Below, in pieces: positions 8,671 through 17,211 of a DNA stretch of 64,000 nt (its first letter is position 1; each line of letters opens with the position of its first letter). Both the position numbers and the translations under genes were made by a program. The stretch is from Streptomyces sp. NBC_01454 (GTDB lineage: Bacteria > Actinomycetota > Actinomycetes > Streptomycetales > Streptomycetaceae). The DNA is taken from contig NZ_CP109460.1 of assembly GCF_036227565.1 (NCBI RefSeq), positions 310,001 through 374,000 of the forward strand, written 5' to 3'. The notes beneath the pieces are model-generated. The model was given only the letters and a program-made list of their open reading frames with translations. It was not told the DNA's origin and searched no databases.

Positions 8671-8704
8671 GTGAAGCCAATTGCCTTAACGTGAAGCTAA
8701 TTAA
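8671..8704. promoter_or_regulatory. direct-repeat element between operon and MarR gene
   Basis: GTGAAGCCAATT (8671-8682) and GTGAAGCTAATT (8691-8702) are two 12-bp copies, 11 of 12 identical, spaced exactly 20 bp apart, about two helical turns. They lie in the AT-rich divergent promoter region between the membrane-protein/monooxygenase operon and the MarR gene. This suits cooperative binding of the adjacent MarR protein. Confidence 0.55.
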
Positions 8705-8743
8705 TGTTCGCCTACCTGTCAACGCGCTGCTAGGATCCGGCGC

Positions 8744-9256
8744 GTGACCGAAAGTTCCCCCCGCGACCGCATCGACGGCATGATCGATGTCATCGCCCGT
8801 GCGCACGAAAGCGCCGACCTGGAATCCAAGGCGCTGGTGTACCGGCTGCGACGGGTGGCGCACCACATGGAGATCGAGCTCAAGCGCGAACTCGCGGGCC
8901 ATGGCATCGAGTTGTGGGAACTGGAGCTGCTGGCCTGCCTGTACAGGGCGCTGCCGCACCACCGCGTCAGCGCCAAGGATCTGATGGAACAGATGCAGCT
9001 CACCACCGGAGCCGTCACCAATCGCGTCTCCCGCCTCGAGGCCAAGGGATGGGTCAGCAGGGAAATCGCCCCGGATGACCGCCGCAGCATCCTGGTCACC
9101 CTCACCGAGCCCGGCCGCGTACGCGCCGCACAGGTCTTCGCCACCAAGACCGAGGCCGAACGCCGGCTGCTGTCCGCCTTCCCGGACGAGCAGCAGCGCG
9201 AGCTCAATGCCGCACTGCGTACGTTGCTGATCAGCCTGGAAGGACGTCACAGCTGA
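8744..9256 (+). CDS. MarR-family transcriptional regulator
   Basis: A 170-residue MarR protein starting at GTG. Helix-turn-helix residues (VSAKDLMEQMQLTTGAVTNRVSRLEAKGWV) are followed by the wing APDDRRSILVTLTEPG. The N-terminal 50 residues form the dimer helices. It is divergent from the monooxygenase operon, and the two 20-bp-spaced direct repeats between them are the probable operator. It likely derepresses the monooxygenase when an aromatic compound binds. Confidence 0.88.
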   Translation: MTESSPRDRIDGMIDVIARAHESADLESKALVYRLRRVAHHMEIELKRELAGHGIELWELELLACLYRALPHHRVSAKDLMEQMQLTTGAVTNRVSRLEAKGWVSREIAPDDRRSILVTLTEPGRVRAAQVFATKTEAERRLLSAFPDEQQRELNAALRTLLISLEGRHS

Positions 9257-9481
9257 TCAGGGCGGCCACCCGCGTCCCGTGACACCCGCCCGGCCGGGCC
9301 GCCGCGGCGCACGACGCACCCGGGCGGCGGCACGCTGACGGCCGCCGGCTGCGTCGACTCCGCCGGCCCGCCACCCCCGGGTCCCACGCAACCGCGAGAC
9401 GTCCCGGCCGGCACGTACAGTGATCCTTCCTCACTCGCCGTGCGCCACGGGCGCGCGGCGGCACCGGAGAAAGGGACCTGC

Positions 9482-10201
9482 ATGCGCGCTCGCCTCCTTG
9501 CCACGGCTGCCGTCCTGGCGGTCACCAGCACTCTTCTCGCCGCCGCACCCGCACCGGCGGACCCCTCCGCCGTCGCCGGACCGCCCGGCGCGCAGGCCGC
9601 CACCGGCCGCCGCGCCGGAAACACCGAGGTCCCCGTCGAGGGCGGCACGGCCCGCTTCGACGCTCCCCCCACCCTCCTCGCCGCCCTCAAGGACCACGGC
9701 GTGACGATCGCGGACGTCGACGCCGACGGCAGGATCAGCCGGCGCCACTCCGCCGGTGCGGGCGTGCGCCTGGACATCGAGGGCGGTGCGGTCACGAACA
9801 GCGGCGGAAAGGTCGGCGGTGAACTCCGGTTCGCCGAGACGGGTCTCGCGCTGCTCAACAGCGAAACCGGGAAATCCGTCAAGATCTCCGACTTCGTCGG
9901 CGACCTGTCCCAGGGCCTGCTCCGGGCCGGCATGAACCGCGGCCCGGACCTCACCCTGGGCACCTTCACCCGGCCCGCCACCCACGCCTCCGTCGACACC
10001 GATGCCGCGATGCTGCGGATGAACATGGGCATCACGGTCACCGCGGTCGCCGCCGCCAAGCTCAACGCCGCGCTCGGCACCAAGATCTTCACCGCCGGCG
10101 GACCGCTGCTGCACGCCCGCATCGACGCCCACCTCGACCCCTCCGTCGACCTCCGCACCGCCCTCAACCTGAGCCGCCGCCCGGCACGACGCGAGGAGTA
10201 G
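9482..10201 (+). CDS. secreted protein of unknown function
   Basis: A protein of about 239 residues. The ATG at 9482 follows GAGAAAGGGA and begins a signal peptide (MRARLLATAAVLAVTSTLL, then AAPAPADP). The mature part is strand-rich, with no cysteines, and includes a region with GGTARFDAPPTLLAALKDHGVTI, GAGVRLDIEGGAVTNSGGKVGGELRF and FTAGGPLLHARIDAHLDPS. I do not recognise a named domain; the repeated Gly-rich beta segments suggest an extracellular beta-sandwich or barrel. It appears monocistronic. Confidence 0.7.
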   Translation: MRARLLATAAVLAVTSTLLAAAPAPADPSAVAGPPGAQAATGRRAGNTEVPVEGGTARFDAPPTLLAALKDHGVTIADVDADGRISRRHSAGAGVRLDIEGGAVTNSGGKVGGELRFAETGLALLNSETGKSVKISDFVGDLSQGLLRAGMNRGPDLTLGTFTRPATHASVDTDAAMLRMNMGITVTAVAAAKLNAALGTKIFTAGGPLLHARIDAHLDPSVDLRTALNLSRRPARREE

Positions 10202-10236
10202 GGGTGGGCCGGTGGCTTTGCGCCGGCCGGAAGTGG

Positions 10237-10620
10237 TCACAGGGGCTGGAGCCGGGTGTGCAGGAGGCAGAATTCGTTGCCTTCCGGGTCGGCCAGGACG
10301 TGCCAGCTCTCGGTGCCGGTCTGGCCGACGTCGACGGGCCTGGCGCCGAGAGCGAGCAACCGCTCCCACTCGGCGTCCTGGTCGCGGTCGGTGGCGTTGA
10401 CGTCGAGGTGCAGTCGGAGCTTCCCGGTCCGCGGGGTGCTGCTGGGGCTGAGGACGAGGGTGGGCTGCGGGCCGCCGAAGCCGGCGTCGGGCGGCCCGAT
10501 CTCGATGCTTCCGTCGTCCTCCCGGCCGAGTTCGACGTAGCCGAGGACCTCGCTCCAGAACGCGGCGAGCCGGTCGGGGTCGGCGACGTCGATGACCAGC
10601 TCACTGATGCGGCATGCCAT
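10237..10620 (-). CDS. VOC-superfamily (glyoxalase-fold) protein
   Basis: A 127-residue protein starting at MACRISELVIDVADPDRLAAFW, the first beta-alpha-beta-beta-beta unit of the vicinal oxygen chelate fold. HLDVNATDRDQDAEWERLLALGARPV and SWHVLADPEGNEFCLL form the second unit. Members are metal-dependent lyases, dioxygenases or drug-sequestering proteins; a single small protein like this would act as a dimer. The function is undefined. It is convergent with the gene to its left and divergent from the metallophosphoesterase. Confidence 0.8.
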   Translation of the reverse strand: MACRISELVIDVADPDRLAAFWSEVLGYVELGREDDGSIEIGPPDAGFGGPQPTLVLSPSSTPRTGKLRLHLDVNATDRDQDAEWERLLALGARPVDVGQTGTESWHVLADPEGNEFCLLHTRLQPL

Positions 10621-10808
10621 GCCCGTCAGTGTACGTACCTCCGTGCCGCGTCCCCGGGGGCGGAGTGACGTACCGACGGGCAATGGGTGCGCCGCGTTCC
10701 GGGCGTGTTCAGCTAGCGGTCACGCACGTCACCCAAACTCTGGAACGAGACATTCCGTTTGGTGACACCGCTGTGGCCAGGCCTGCCGGCCACGGCACGG
10801 AGGGCCTG

Positions 10809-12620
10809 ATGGCCGGTATCGAAACCCACGTCCCCACCAACCGTCGTCGCTTCCTTCTCAGCTCCGGCGCCGCCGTCGCCGGAGCCGGTGCCGCATGGGC
10901 ACTGCCGAGCCAGCGCAGCAGCAGCGCGACTCCGGGCGCGCATCCCCTCACCCGCACGCCGCCGGCCCGTACGGGTGGTCGGCGGCCGGCCCCGTACGGG
11001 GTCACGACACTGGAAACCGCCGCACATCTCACCGGCAGCGGCGGCTACCGCCGCCTCGGCTCCGGCCCCGGATGGCCGCTGGTGGTCCGCGGCGACCTCG
11101 CCGCCGGCACGGCCGGTCGTCAGGACCGGCGGACCGCCCTGGCCTGTTTCGTCCAGTTCACCGATCTCCATGTGGCCGACGTCCAGAGTCCGTTGCGCAC
11201 CGAGTATCTGCGCGCCGGGTCGCCGGGGTCGTGGCGGGCGCAGGAGGCGCTGTCGGTGGCCGGCGCCGTGTCCCTCGTGGAGCAGGCCAACGCGCTGGGC
11301 GGCGGGCCTCACACCGGCCGGCGGCCGGCGTTCGTCATGTCCACGGGCGACAACATCGACAACCACTCCATGGTCGAGCTGGAGTGGTTCCTCACCCTCA
11401 TGAGCGGCGGCCGCATCACGCCGAACACCGGTGACCCGGCGGCGTACGAGGGCGTGCAGAACTGCGGCCTCCCGCTGTACTGGCACCCGGCCGACGGTCT
11501 GCGCGACCAGGACAAGATGCGGGGCCTGCCGTCGATACCCGGCTATCTCGACGCCGCGATCCGCCCCGTCACCAGTCCCGGCCTGCGGATTCCCTGGTAC
11601 TCGACGCCCGGCAACCACGACGATCTGCCGGGCGGGTGCCTGACCCCGCAGGACCCGGAGCTGACGGACTACATCACGGGAGCACGCAAGCTGTTCTCTG
11701 TACCGGACAGCGATGTGGCCGCGTTCGCCAAGGTGCTGGAGTCCGGCGACGATCCCAAGAGCACCGTGCTCAAGGAGATCCTCGGACGCAATGCCGCCGG
11801 AGCCCGGACCGTGACCGCGGACGAACGGCGCCGCATGTTCACCCCGCACGACTATCTGCGGGCGCATCTGAACCCGGCGTTCGCCGGCGCGGGGCCGGCC
11901 GGACACGGCTACACCGACGACCACCTCAACGACGACCGGATGTACTACACCTTCACCGTCGCGGAGGGTGTCCTTGGCATCAGCATCGACACCACCTACC
12001 GAAGCGGCCACTTCGAGGGGTCGCTGGGAACCGGTCAACTCCAGTGGCTGGAACAGACCTTGGCCGCCCACAGCACCCGCCACTACGACGCGGACGGCCG
12101 GCTGGTACGCAACGCCGGAGCCGATGACGCGCACATCCTGATCTTCAGCCACCACCACAGCCCGAGCATGACCCGGCGCCCCGACGCGGCCCGCGCGGAG
12201 GAGAAGCGGCACGACGGCGAGGAGCTCATCGCCCTGCTGAGCCGGTTCCCCAACGTGGTGGCGTGGATCAACGGCCACAGCCATGTCAACCGCATCACCC
12301 CGCACGCCCACCCGACGGCCGCCCGCTCCTTCTGGGAGGTCAACACCGCCTCACACGTGGACTATCCGCAGCACGCCCGGATCCTGGAACTCGTCGACAA
12401 CCACGACGGCACGCTGTCGCTGTTCACCACCCTCATCGAGTCCGCCGCTCCGCACCGCACGGATTTCGACGACCTCTCGGCGGTCGGCCTCGCCTCCCTC
12501 TACCGCGAACTGTCCTACAACGCCCCGGGCCTGGCCGCCGGCATGGGCGGCGGCGTCCACGAGGTGATGGCGGGCCGCCCGGCGGACCGCAATACCGAAC
12601 TCCTCGTCCACCGGGCGTGA
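10809..12620 (+). CDS. TAT-exported metallophosphoesterase (TIGR03767-like)
   Basis: A 603-residue exported hydrolase. The start ATG at 10809 is followed by a twin-arginine signal (NRRRFLLSSGAAVAGAGAAWAL), implying that it is folded and metal-loaded before export. Dinuclear-metal motifs appear in order: FTDLHVADVQ, STGDNIDNH, TPGNHDDLPGG, IFSHHHSPS and NGHSHVNR. The length and the unusual YEGVQNCGLPLYWHPAD insert match a family of actinobacterial metallophosphoesterases. Its natural substrate is unknown; it probably releases phosphate from an extracellular ester. It appears monocistronic. Confidence 0.87.
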   Translation: MAGIETHVPTNRRRFLLSSGAAVAGAGAAWALPSQRSSSATPGAHPLTRTPPARTGGRRPAPYGVTTLETAAHLTGSGGYRRLGSGPGWPLVVRGDLAAGTAGRQDRRTALACFVQFTDLHVADVQSPLRTEYLRAGSPGSWRAQEALSVAGAVSLVEQANALGGGPHTGRRPAFVMSTGDNIDNHSMVELEWFLTLMSGGRITPNTGDPAAYEGVQNCGLPLYWHPADGLRDQDKMRGLPSIPGYLDAAIRPVTSPGLRIPWYSTPGNHDDLPGGCLTPQDPELTDYITGARKLFSVPDSDVAAFAKVLESGDDPKSTVLKEILGRNAAGARTVTADERRRMFTPHDYLRAHLNPAFAGAGPAGHGYTDDHLNDDRMYYTFTVAEGVLGISIDTTYRSGHFEGSLGTGQLQWLEQTLAAHSTRHYDADGRLVRNAGADDAHILIFSHHHSPSMTRRPDAARAEEKRHDGEELIALLSRFPNVVAWINGHSHVNRITPHAHPTAARSFWEVNTASHVDYPQHARILELVDNHDGTLSLFTTLIESAAPHRTDFDDLSAVGLASLYRELSYNAPGLAAGMGGGVHEVMAGRPADRNTELLVHRA

Positions 12621-12636
12621 CCGGGGGTGGGGGCAC

Positions 12637-13257
12637 TCAGTGGCCGCCGGAAGGAACGTCGCAGCCTGAGTGGTCGGGGTAGCCGCCGAAGGCGTTCGCC
12701 CGGGTGGCCCCGCCGTTCATCGTGCCCTCCAGGCACAGCGGAGCGGCGTCGATGAGGAAGCCGACCCCCTCGGGGCCGTTCTGGTGCGACTGCACCTTCC
12801 CGGCGGGGTAGCCGAGGCCGGTGAGCACGCCGTGGGTATGCGCCGGGTCGAAGTCGCCGCTCTTGCGCAGCGGTTCGAGGGCGCGCTCGATGCGGCGGAC
12901 GGCCGCGAGCCCGTCGCAGCGGCGCTGACCGTGCAGCGGGAGGGGAACCCGGAAGCCGTGGTTCTCGGCGTAGTGGTCGGTGGGCGGCGCGGCCGGACCC
13001 GTGGGGCGCGCGGACCCCGTGGACTTCGGTGTCGCATGCGGTGTCGCATGCGGTGTGGACTTCGGCGTGGGGCTCTCGCCGGGGCACGGGAAGTCCGCCG
13101 GCCTGTGCGGCGCCGCCGACGGGTTCCGCGAGGGCGCGCCGCCACCGGCGTCCGTCCGCTCTCCCGCCCGAGGTGTTCCGCACCCCGCCACCAGCACTGC
13201 CAGCACCGCCACCGGCAGCATCGCGCGCCGGACCCCCGTCGTCCTGGTCATTGTCAT
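12637..13257 (-). CDS. lipoprotein, function unknown
   Basis: A 206-residue protein starting at MTMTRTTGVRR, with the RBS GGGAGG upstream. The lipobox LVAGC near residue 22 predicts lipid attachment. A Pro/Thr/Ser-rich linker with HATP repeats (nucleotides about 13022-13070) tethers a C-terminal domain of about 120 residues. That domain has several cysteines (RRCDGL, PLCLEG, SGCDVP) and a pattern AVRRIERALEPLRKSGDFDPAHTHGVLTGLGY. I do not recognise the domain. It is convergent with the metallophosphoesterase 16 bp away. Confidence 0.72.
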   Translation of the reverse strand: MTMTRTTGVRRAMLPVAVLAVLVAGCGTPRAGERTDAGGGAPSRNPSAAPHRPADFPCPGESPTPKSTPHATPHATPKSTGSARPTGPAAPPTDHYAENHGFRVPLPLHGQRRCDGLAAVRRIERALEPLRKSGDFDPAHTHGVLTGLGYPAGKVQSHQNGPEGVGFLIDAAPLCLEGTMNGGATRANAFGGYPDHSGCDVPSGGH

Positions 13258-13447
13258 GCACTGATCCTCCCCCGCCGCACCGCGGGCGTCAGGAGTTCCG
13301 CCGCACCGGGCCACGGCGACACGGATGACACGTCGTCAGCTCAACGGCACACCCCCATACGTCGACCGTCACAGATCATCCGGGGGACCCCCACGACGCG
13401 CTGCGCCCCGCCCACCAGGGTGCGCAGTACCTTCAGGAGGAACATTA

Positions 13448-13463
13448 CTGAAGATATCGTCAG
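13448..13463. promoter_or_regulatory. near-palindrome upstream of the PBP4-type gene
   Basis: CTGAAGATATCGTCAG is symmetric at 14 of 16 positions and lies 24 bp before the chosen ATG, just after an AGGAGG sequence. It may be an operator or leader hairpin. No regulator gene is adjacent. Confidence 0.3.
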
Positions 13464-13486
13464 AAAACACCCTTGGTGGAGTCCGC

Positions 13487-15094
13487 ATGGCACCCTCCGT
13501 CCTACGCCGGGCGACCCGACGGCGCATCGCCGGCACCGTGAGCGTGCTGCTGGCCGTCGGTGTCGTCCTCACCGGTCTGGTCCAGGCAGCGCCGTCCACC
13601 ACCCCCCACCGCCTCGACCCGCGCATCACGGCGGTCATGCGGAAGCCGGACTACCGCCATGCCCAGTGGGGCCTGTTCCAACAGAACCCGGACGGCGGCG
13701 AGGTGACGCAGTCCCGCTACGCCGACCAGTTCTTCCTCCCCGGGTCGACGGCCAAACTGTTCAGCGTCAGCGGCACCTGGCGCACCCTGGGCGGCGACCA
13801 TCGCTTCGTCACGCCGGTGCATGCCGTCGGGCAGCGCCGGGGCAGCACGCTCAAGGGCAATCTGGACCTGGTCGCGCAGGGCGACCTGACGCTCGGCGGC
13901 CGGACCCGCAAGGACGGCACCGTCGCCTTCACCACCATCGACCACACCTACGCCGACGACGTCCCGGGGGCCGCCCTCACCCCGGAGGACCCGCTGGCCG
14001 GTATCGACCAGCTGGCCCGGCAGGTACGTGCCTCGGGCATCCGGCAGGTCGACGGCGATGTGGTCATCGACGCGCGGCTGTTCCGTCCGGACCCGGTGCT
14101 CGACCCGACCCCCACCCCGCTGATCGTCAATGACAATGTCATCGATCTGCTGACCACACCCGGCTCCGGGGCCGGCACCCCGGCCGGGCTGGACTGGCGT
14201 CCGAAGGTCGCGCCCTACCACGTCACCTCGGCCGTGCGCACCGTCGCGGCGGGCCGACCCGCCGGCATCAACGTGACCAGTTCCCCCGACGGCACCCGCA
14301 TCCGGCTGTCCGGCACCATCGCCGCCGGCTCCGCGCCCGTCCTGCGGGTGTCCGGCATCAAGGACCCGAACGCCTTCGGCCGGACGGCCATGATCGAGGC
14401 ACTGCAGCGCGCCGGCGTCAGGGTCCGGGCGAAGGCGGTGGGCCCCAATTCCGCCGGCCGGTTGCCGCGCTCCTATCAGGGCGCGCCCACAGTCGCCCGG
14501 TACACCTCCCCGCCCTATGCCCAATACGCCAAGCTGATCCTCAAAGTGAGCCACAATCTCGGGGCGAACCTCGGGATGTGCCTGATGGCGACGACCGCGA
14601 AGAGCACCGACTGCGAGGACGGATTCCCCGTGCTCGCCGCGTTCCTGGACCGTGCGCGGGTGGACCGCAGGGCCGTACAGCTCGCCGACGGCCGGGGCGG
14701 GAACCCGGCCGACCGCACCACACCCCGCGCCCTGGCGCAGATCCTGACGTACTGGCAGCACTCCCCCGAGGCGGCACGCTTCCGTACCTCACTGCCGATC
14801 CTGGGCGTCGACGGGTTACTGGCGGACTCCTGCCGGCACTGCCCGGCGCGCGGTAAGGTCTTCGCCAAGACCGGGACCGTCGCGGGCGGTGACGCGCTCA
14901 ACGACCGGCTGGCGGTGGGCGCCGAAACCGCGGCCGGCTATCTGGAGACCCGTAAGGGCCACTTCGACGTGTTCTTCGACGGGGTGAACGGGGCGTCGAC
15001 GCCCCATGCCGATATCAACGGGGTCCTGACCATCGGCAACGACGTGGCCGACATCGCCGCCTACCTCCAGCAGCAGTCCACCGGCGGGCACTGA
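13487..15094 (+). CDS. dacB: D-alanyl-D-alanine carboxypeptidase/endopeptidase (PBP4, S13 family)
   Basis: A 535-residue exported penicillin-binding protein acting on peptidoglycan stem peptides. A signal segment (TVSVLLAVGVVLTGLVQAA) precedes the catalytic domain. The three penicilloyl-serine motifs are present: SxxK in PGSTAKLFS, SxN in VSHNLGANLG and KTG in FAKTGTVAGG. The ATG at 13487 follows GGTGGAG. Codon 444 (14816-14818) is an in-frame TTA, so full translation probably needs the bldA tRNA, tying it to developmental growth. Sporulation-stage wall remodelling is a plausible role but is inferred. Confidence 0.9.
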   Translation: MAPSVLRRATRRRIAGTVSVLLAVGVVLTGLVQAAPSTTPHRLDPRITAVMRKPDYRHAQWGLFQQNPDGGEVTQSRYADQFFLPGSTAKLFSVSGTWRTLGGDHRFVTPVHAVGQRRGSTLKGNLDLVAQGDLTLGGRTRKDGTVAFTTIDHTYADDVPGAALTPEDPLAGIDQLARQVRASGIRQVDGDVVIDARLFRPDPVLDPTPTPLIVNDNVIDLLTTPGSGAGTPAGLDWRPKVAPYHVTSAVRTVAAGRPAGINVTSSPDGTRIRLSGTIAAGSAPVLRVSGIKDPNAFGRTAMIEALQRAGVRVRAKAVGPNSAGRLPRSYQGAPTVARYTSPPYAQYAKLILKVSHNLGANLGMCLMATTAKSTDCEDGFPVLAAFLDRARVDRRAVQLADGRGGNPADRTTPRALAQILTYWQHSPEAARFRTSLPILGVDGLLADSCRHCPARGKVFAKTGTVAGGDALNDRLAVGAETAAGYLETRKGHFDVFFDGVNGASTPHADINGVLTIGNDVADIAAYLQQQSTGGH

Positions 15095-15191
15095 ACATCC
15101 GGACGCGGTCACGGGTTCGTGAGGACGGCCCGGCCCCCTTCGCACCGACGGCGGGAGCCGCCTCCACGGACCAGTCGATGAGACCGGATTT

Positions 15192-15223
15192 AATTGGCAT
15201 CTTGAATGCCACTTCTGTACTGT
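15192..15223 (+). promoter_or_regulatory. nsrR promoter with overlapping NsrR operator
   Basis: A -35-like TTGGCA (15194-15199), an 18-bp spacer and a -10-like TACTGT (15218-15223) place the transcription start at about the GTG at 15230, so the mRNA is probably leaderless. The spacer and -35 are covered by AATTGGCATCTTGAATGCC (from 15192), whose GCATCTTGAATGC core (15197-15209) recurs before hmp. This predicts autoregulation by NsrR. Confidence 0.72.
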
Positions 15224-15229
15224 ACAAGC

Positions 15230-15676
15230 GTGCGACTGACCAAGAGCACCGACATCGCCCTCCGTATTGCCATGCGCCTGGCGGTGCTCGGCAACAAGGA
15301 CGATGCGCCCACCACCCGCGAGGTGGCGAGCGCCGTCGAGGTGCCGTACACCCACGCCGCCAAGGTGGTCAGCAAGCTCCAGCACCTGGGCGCCGTCGAG
15401 GCACGCCGCGGGCGCGGCGGAGGACTGACGCTCACGGCCGCGGGGCGTACGGGCTCACTGGGAGAGCTGGTACGTGAACTGGAGGGGGTCGACGATGTCG
15501 TGGGCTGCGAGGACGACCCACCCTGTCCACTGCGCGGCGGCTGCCGACTGCGCGGTGCGCTGCGGGCGGCACAGGAAGCGTTCTACGCCTCGCTCGATCC
15601 GCTCTCGATCGCCGATCTCGTCGAGAGCCCGACCGGCCCGATCCTGCTCAGCCTGACCTCCCGCCCCGGGGACTGA
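15230..15676 (+). CDS. nsrR: NsrR, nitric-oxide-sensing Rrf2 repressor
   Basis: A 148-residue Rrf2-family repressor. Starting at GTG 15230, Asp8 and Cys93, Cys99 and Cys105 fall at the positions known to hold the [4Fe-4S] cluster in Streptomyces coelicolor NsrR (three Cys plus an Asp from the partner subunit), which strongly supports this start. The winged helix (TTREVASAVEVPYTHAAKVVSKLQHLG, RRGRGGGLTLT) is intact. Nitric oxide nitrosylates the cluster and releases DNA. The gene precedes hmp, which detoxifies NO, and both carry the same operator core. Translation is probably from a leaderless mRNA. Confidence 0.95.
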   Translation: MRLTKSTDIALRIAMRLAVLGNKDDAPTTREVASAVEVPYTHAAKVVSKLQHLGAVEARRGRGGGLTLTAAGRTGSLGELVRELEGVDDVVGCEDDPPCPLRGGCRLRGALRAAQEAFYASLDPLSIADLVESPTGPILLSLTSRPGD

Positions 15677-15787
15677 GCCCACCACCGGGCACCACGCCGC
15701 ACACCCCGCACTCGCTCCCACACCCCGCACACCCCACGCACCGCACACACCGGCCTCTCGATCCCACCTCGACCCCGCATGGCCATA

Positions 15788-15810
15788 AATACGCATCCAA
15801 GATGCAAGTT
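15788..15810 (+). promoter_or_regulatory. NsrR operator upstream of hmp
   Basis: The core GCATCCAAGATGC (15793-15805) is the reverse complement of the nsrR-promoter core at 12 of 13 positions, and the A/T-rich flanks also match. It is an inverted repeat with GCATC/GATGC arms. It lies about 55 bp before the hmp ATG and is the expected site of NO-relieved repression. Confidence 0.72.
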
Positions 15811-15863
15811 TCATCTCCCTCCCCTCCCCCCCTTCTCCTTCCTTCGAGAATCAGGAGCAGTTG

Positions 15864-17087
15864 ATGCTGTCGACCGAGTCCGCCAAGACCATCACCGCTA
15901 CCCTCCCCGCCGTGCGCGGAGCCCTCGGTGAGATCACGGCGCTCTTCTACGAGAAGCTCTTCACCGCCCGCCCCGAGCTGCTGCGCGACCTCTTCAACCG
16001 CGGCAACCAGGCCAACGGCAGTCAGCGGCAGGCCCTTGCGGGATCGATCGCCGCCTTCGCGGGCCATCTCGTCGCACACCCGGCCAGCCGGCCGGACGCC
16101 ATGCTGGCGCGGATCGCACACAAGCATGCCTCGCTCGGGGTGCGTGCGGACCAGTACCCGATCGTGCGGGAGCATCTCTTCGCGGCCATCGCCGAGGTGC
16201 TCGGCGACGCGGTGACGGACGAGGTGGCGCGGGCCTGGGACGAGGTGTACTGGCTGATGGCCCATGCCCTGATCGCCGTCGAGAAGCGGCTCACCGCCGA
16301 GGCCGGCGTCCAGGGCGGCGGCGGGTGGCGGCCCTATCGAGTCGCCGGCCGCGTCCAGGAGACCGAGGAGGTCGCGACCTTCCTCCTGCGGCCGGCCGAC
16401 GGCGCCCCCGTCCCGCCGTCCCGACCCGGCCAGTATGTCTCCGTACAGGTCCAACTCCCAGACGGGGCACGGCAGATACGCCAGTACAGCCTGTCCGGGC
16501 AGCTGGACGGCGGACTGCAGATCTCCGTGAAGCGGGTGGCGGCCGGCCACCGGGCCGGGGAAGCGTACGAGGACCCCGCGGGCGAGGTCTCCAGCCATCT
16601 GCACGCACACGTCCACGGCGGGGAAATCCTGCACGTGAGCCCGCCGTTCGGCGAGGTGGTGCTCTCCGAGGACGGCGAGGGCCCGCTGCTCTTCGCCTCG
16701 GCGGGCATCGGCTGCACGCCGGTGATCGGCATGCTCTCGCATCTCGCCGCCGCCGGCTCCCGGCGCCGGATCATCACCGCCCACGCCGACCGGTCGCCCG
16801 CCACCCATCCGTTCCGCACGGATCTGCGCCGGCTCACCGACAAGCTCTCCGACGCGACGGCGGCACTCTGGTACGAGGAGGAGCTCGGAGGCGGGGACGG
16901 GAAGGGGGCGGTGACCGTGCGCGCCGGTCTGATGGATCTGACGCAACTCGCCATTCCGGCCGGGACCACCGCGTATCTCTGCGGGCCGGTGCCGTTCATG
17001 AAGGCGGCGATCGCCCAACTACTCGCCTCGGGACTGCCCGCCGAACGGATCCACTACGAGGTCTTCGGTCCGGATCTCGGCCTGTAG
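15864..17087 (+). CDS. hmp: flavohaemoglobin, nitric oxide dioxygenase
   Basis: A 407-residue three-domain enzyme that converts NO and O2 to nitrate with NAD(P)H. The globin domain (about 1-135) has the proximal histidine in ARIAHKHASLGV and QYPIVREHL. The FAD domain (about 150-260) has RQYSLSGQ. The NAD domain (about 265-407) has FASAGIGCTPVIGMLSHL, YLCGPVPFMKA and the ending YEVFGPDL. The ATG at 15864 is chosen because AGGAG (15853-15857) is 6 nt upstream; a TTG one codon earlier is possible. It forms an NO-response unit with the upstream nsrR. Confidence 0.95.
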   Translation: MLSTESAKTITATLPAVRGALGEITALFYEKLFTARPELLRDLFNRGNQANGSQRQALAGSIAAFAGHLVAHPASRPDAMLARIAHKHASLGVRADQYPIVREHLFAAIAEVLGDAVTDEVARAWDEVYWLMAHALIAVEKRLTAEAGVQGGGGWRPYRVAGRVQETEEVATFLLRPADGAPVPPSRPGQYVSVQVQLPDGARQIRQYSLSGQLDGGLQISVKRVAAGHRAGEAYEDPAGEVSSHLHAHVHGGEILHVSPPFGEVVLSEDGEGPLLFASAGIGCTPVIGMLSHLAAAGSRRRIITAHADRSPATHPFRTDLRRLTDKLSDATAALWYEEELGGGDGKGAVTVRAGLMDLTQLAIPAGTTAYLCGPVPFMKAAIAQLLASGLPAERIHYEVFGPDLGL

Positions 17088-17211
17088 CGGATGCGGGGGA
17101 ACGGCACCGCCGGCGGCGCGCCATACACCGGCCTGATCTCCGTACCCTGACTGATCGCCCCCCTGCCTGATATCCGTTGCCTGCGGCCGGAGCACACCGC
17201 ATGATGCGGTC

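Noticed and set aside
13022..13070. Short tandem repeat GGTGTCGCATGC in DNA
   Set aside because: It encodes a HATP linker within the lipoprotein and is adequately explained by low-complexity coding sequence.
13441..13461. GGAAC-N14-CGTC upstream of dacB, resembling an ECF sigma promoter
   Set aside because: The spacer is 14 nt, shorter than the 16-17 nt usual for this class. A similar motif with the same spacing lies before crtY (36016-36037), but without a matching known consensus I do not claim it.
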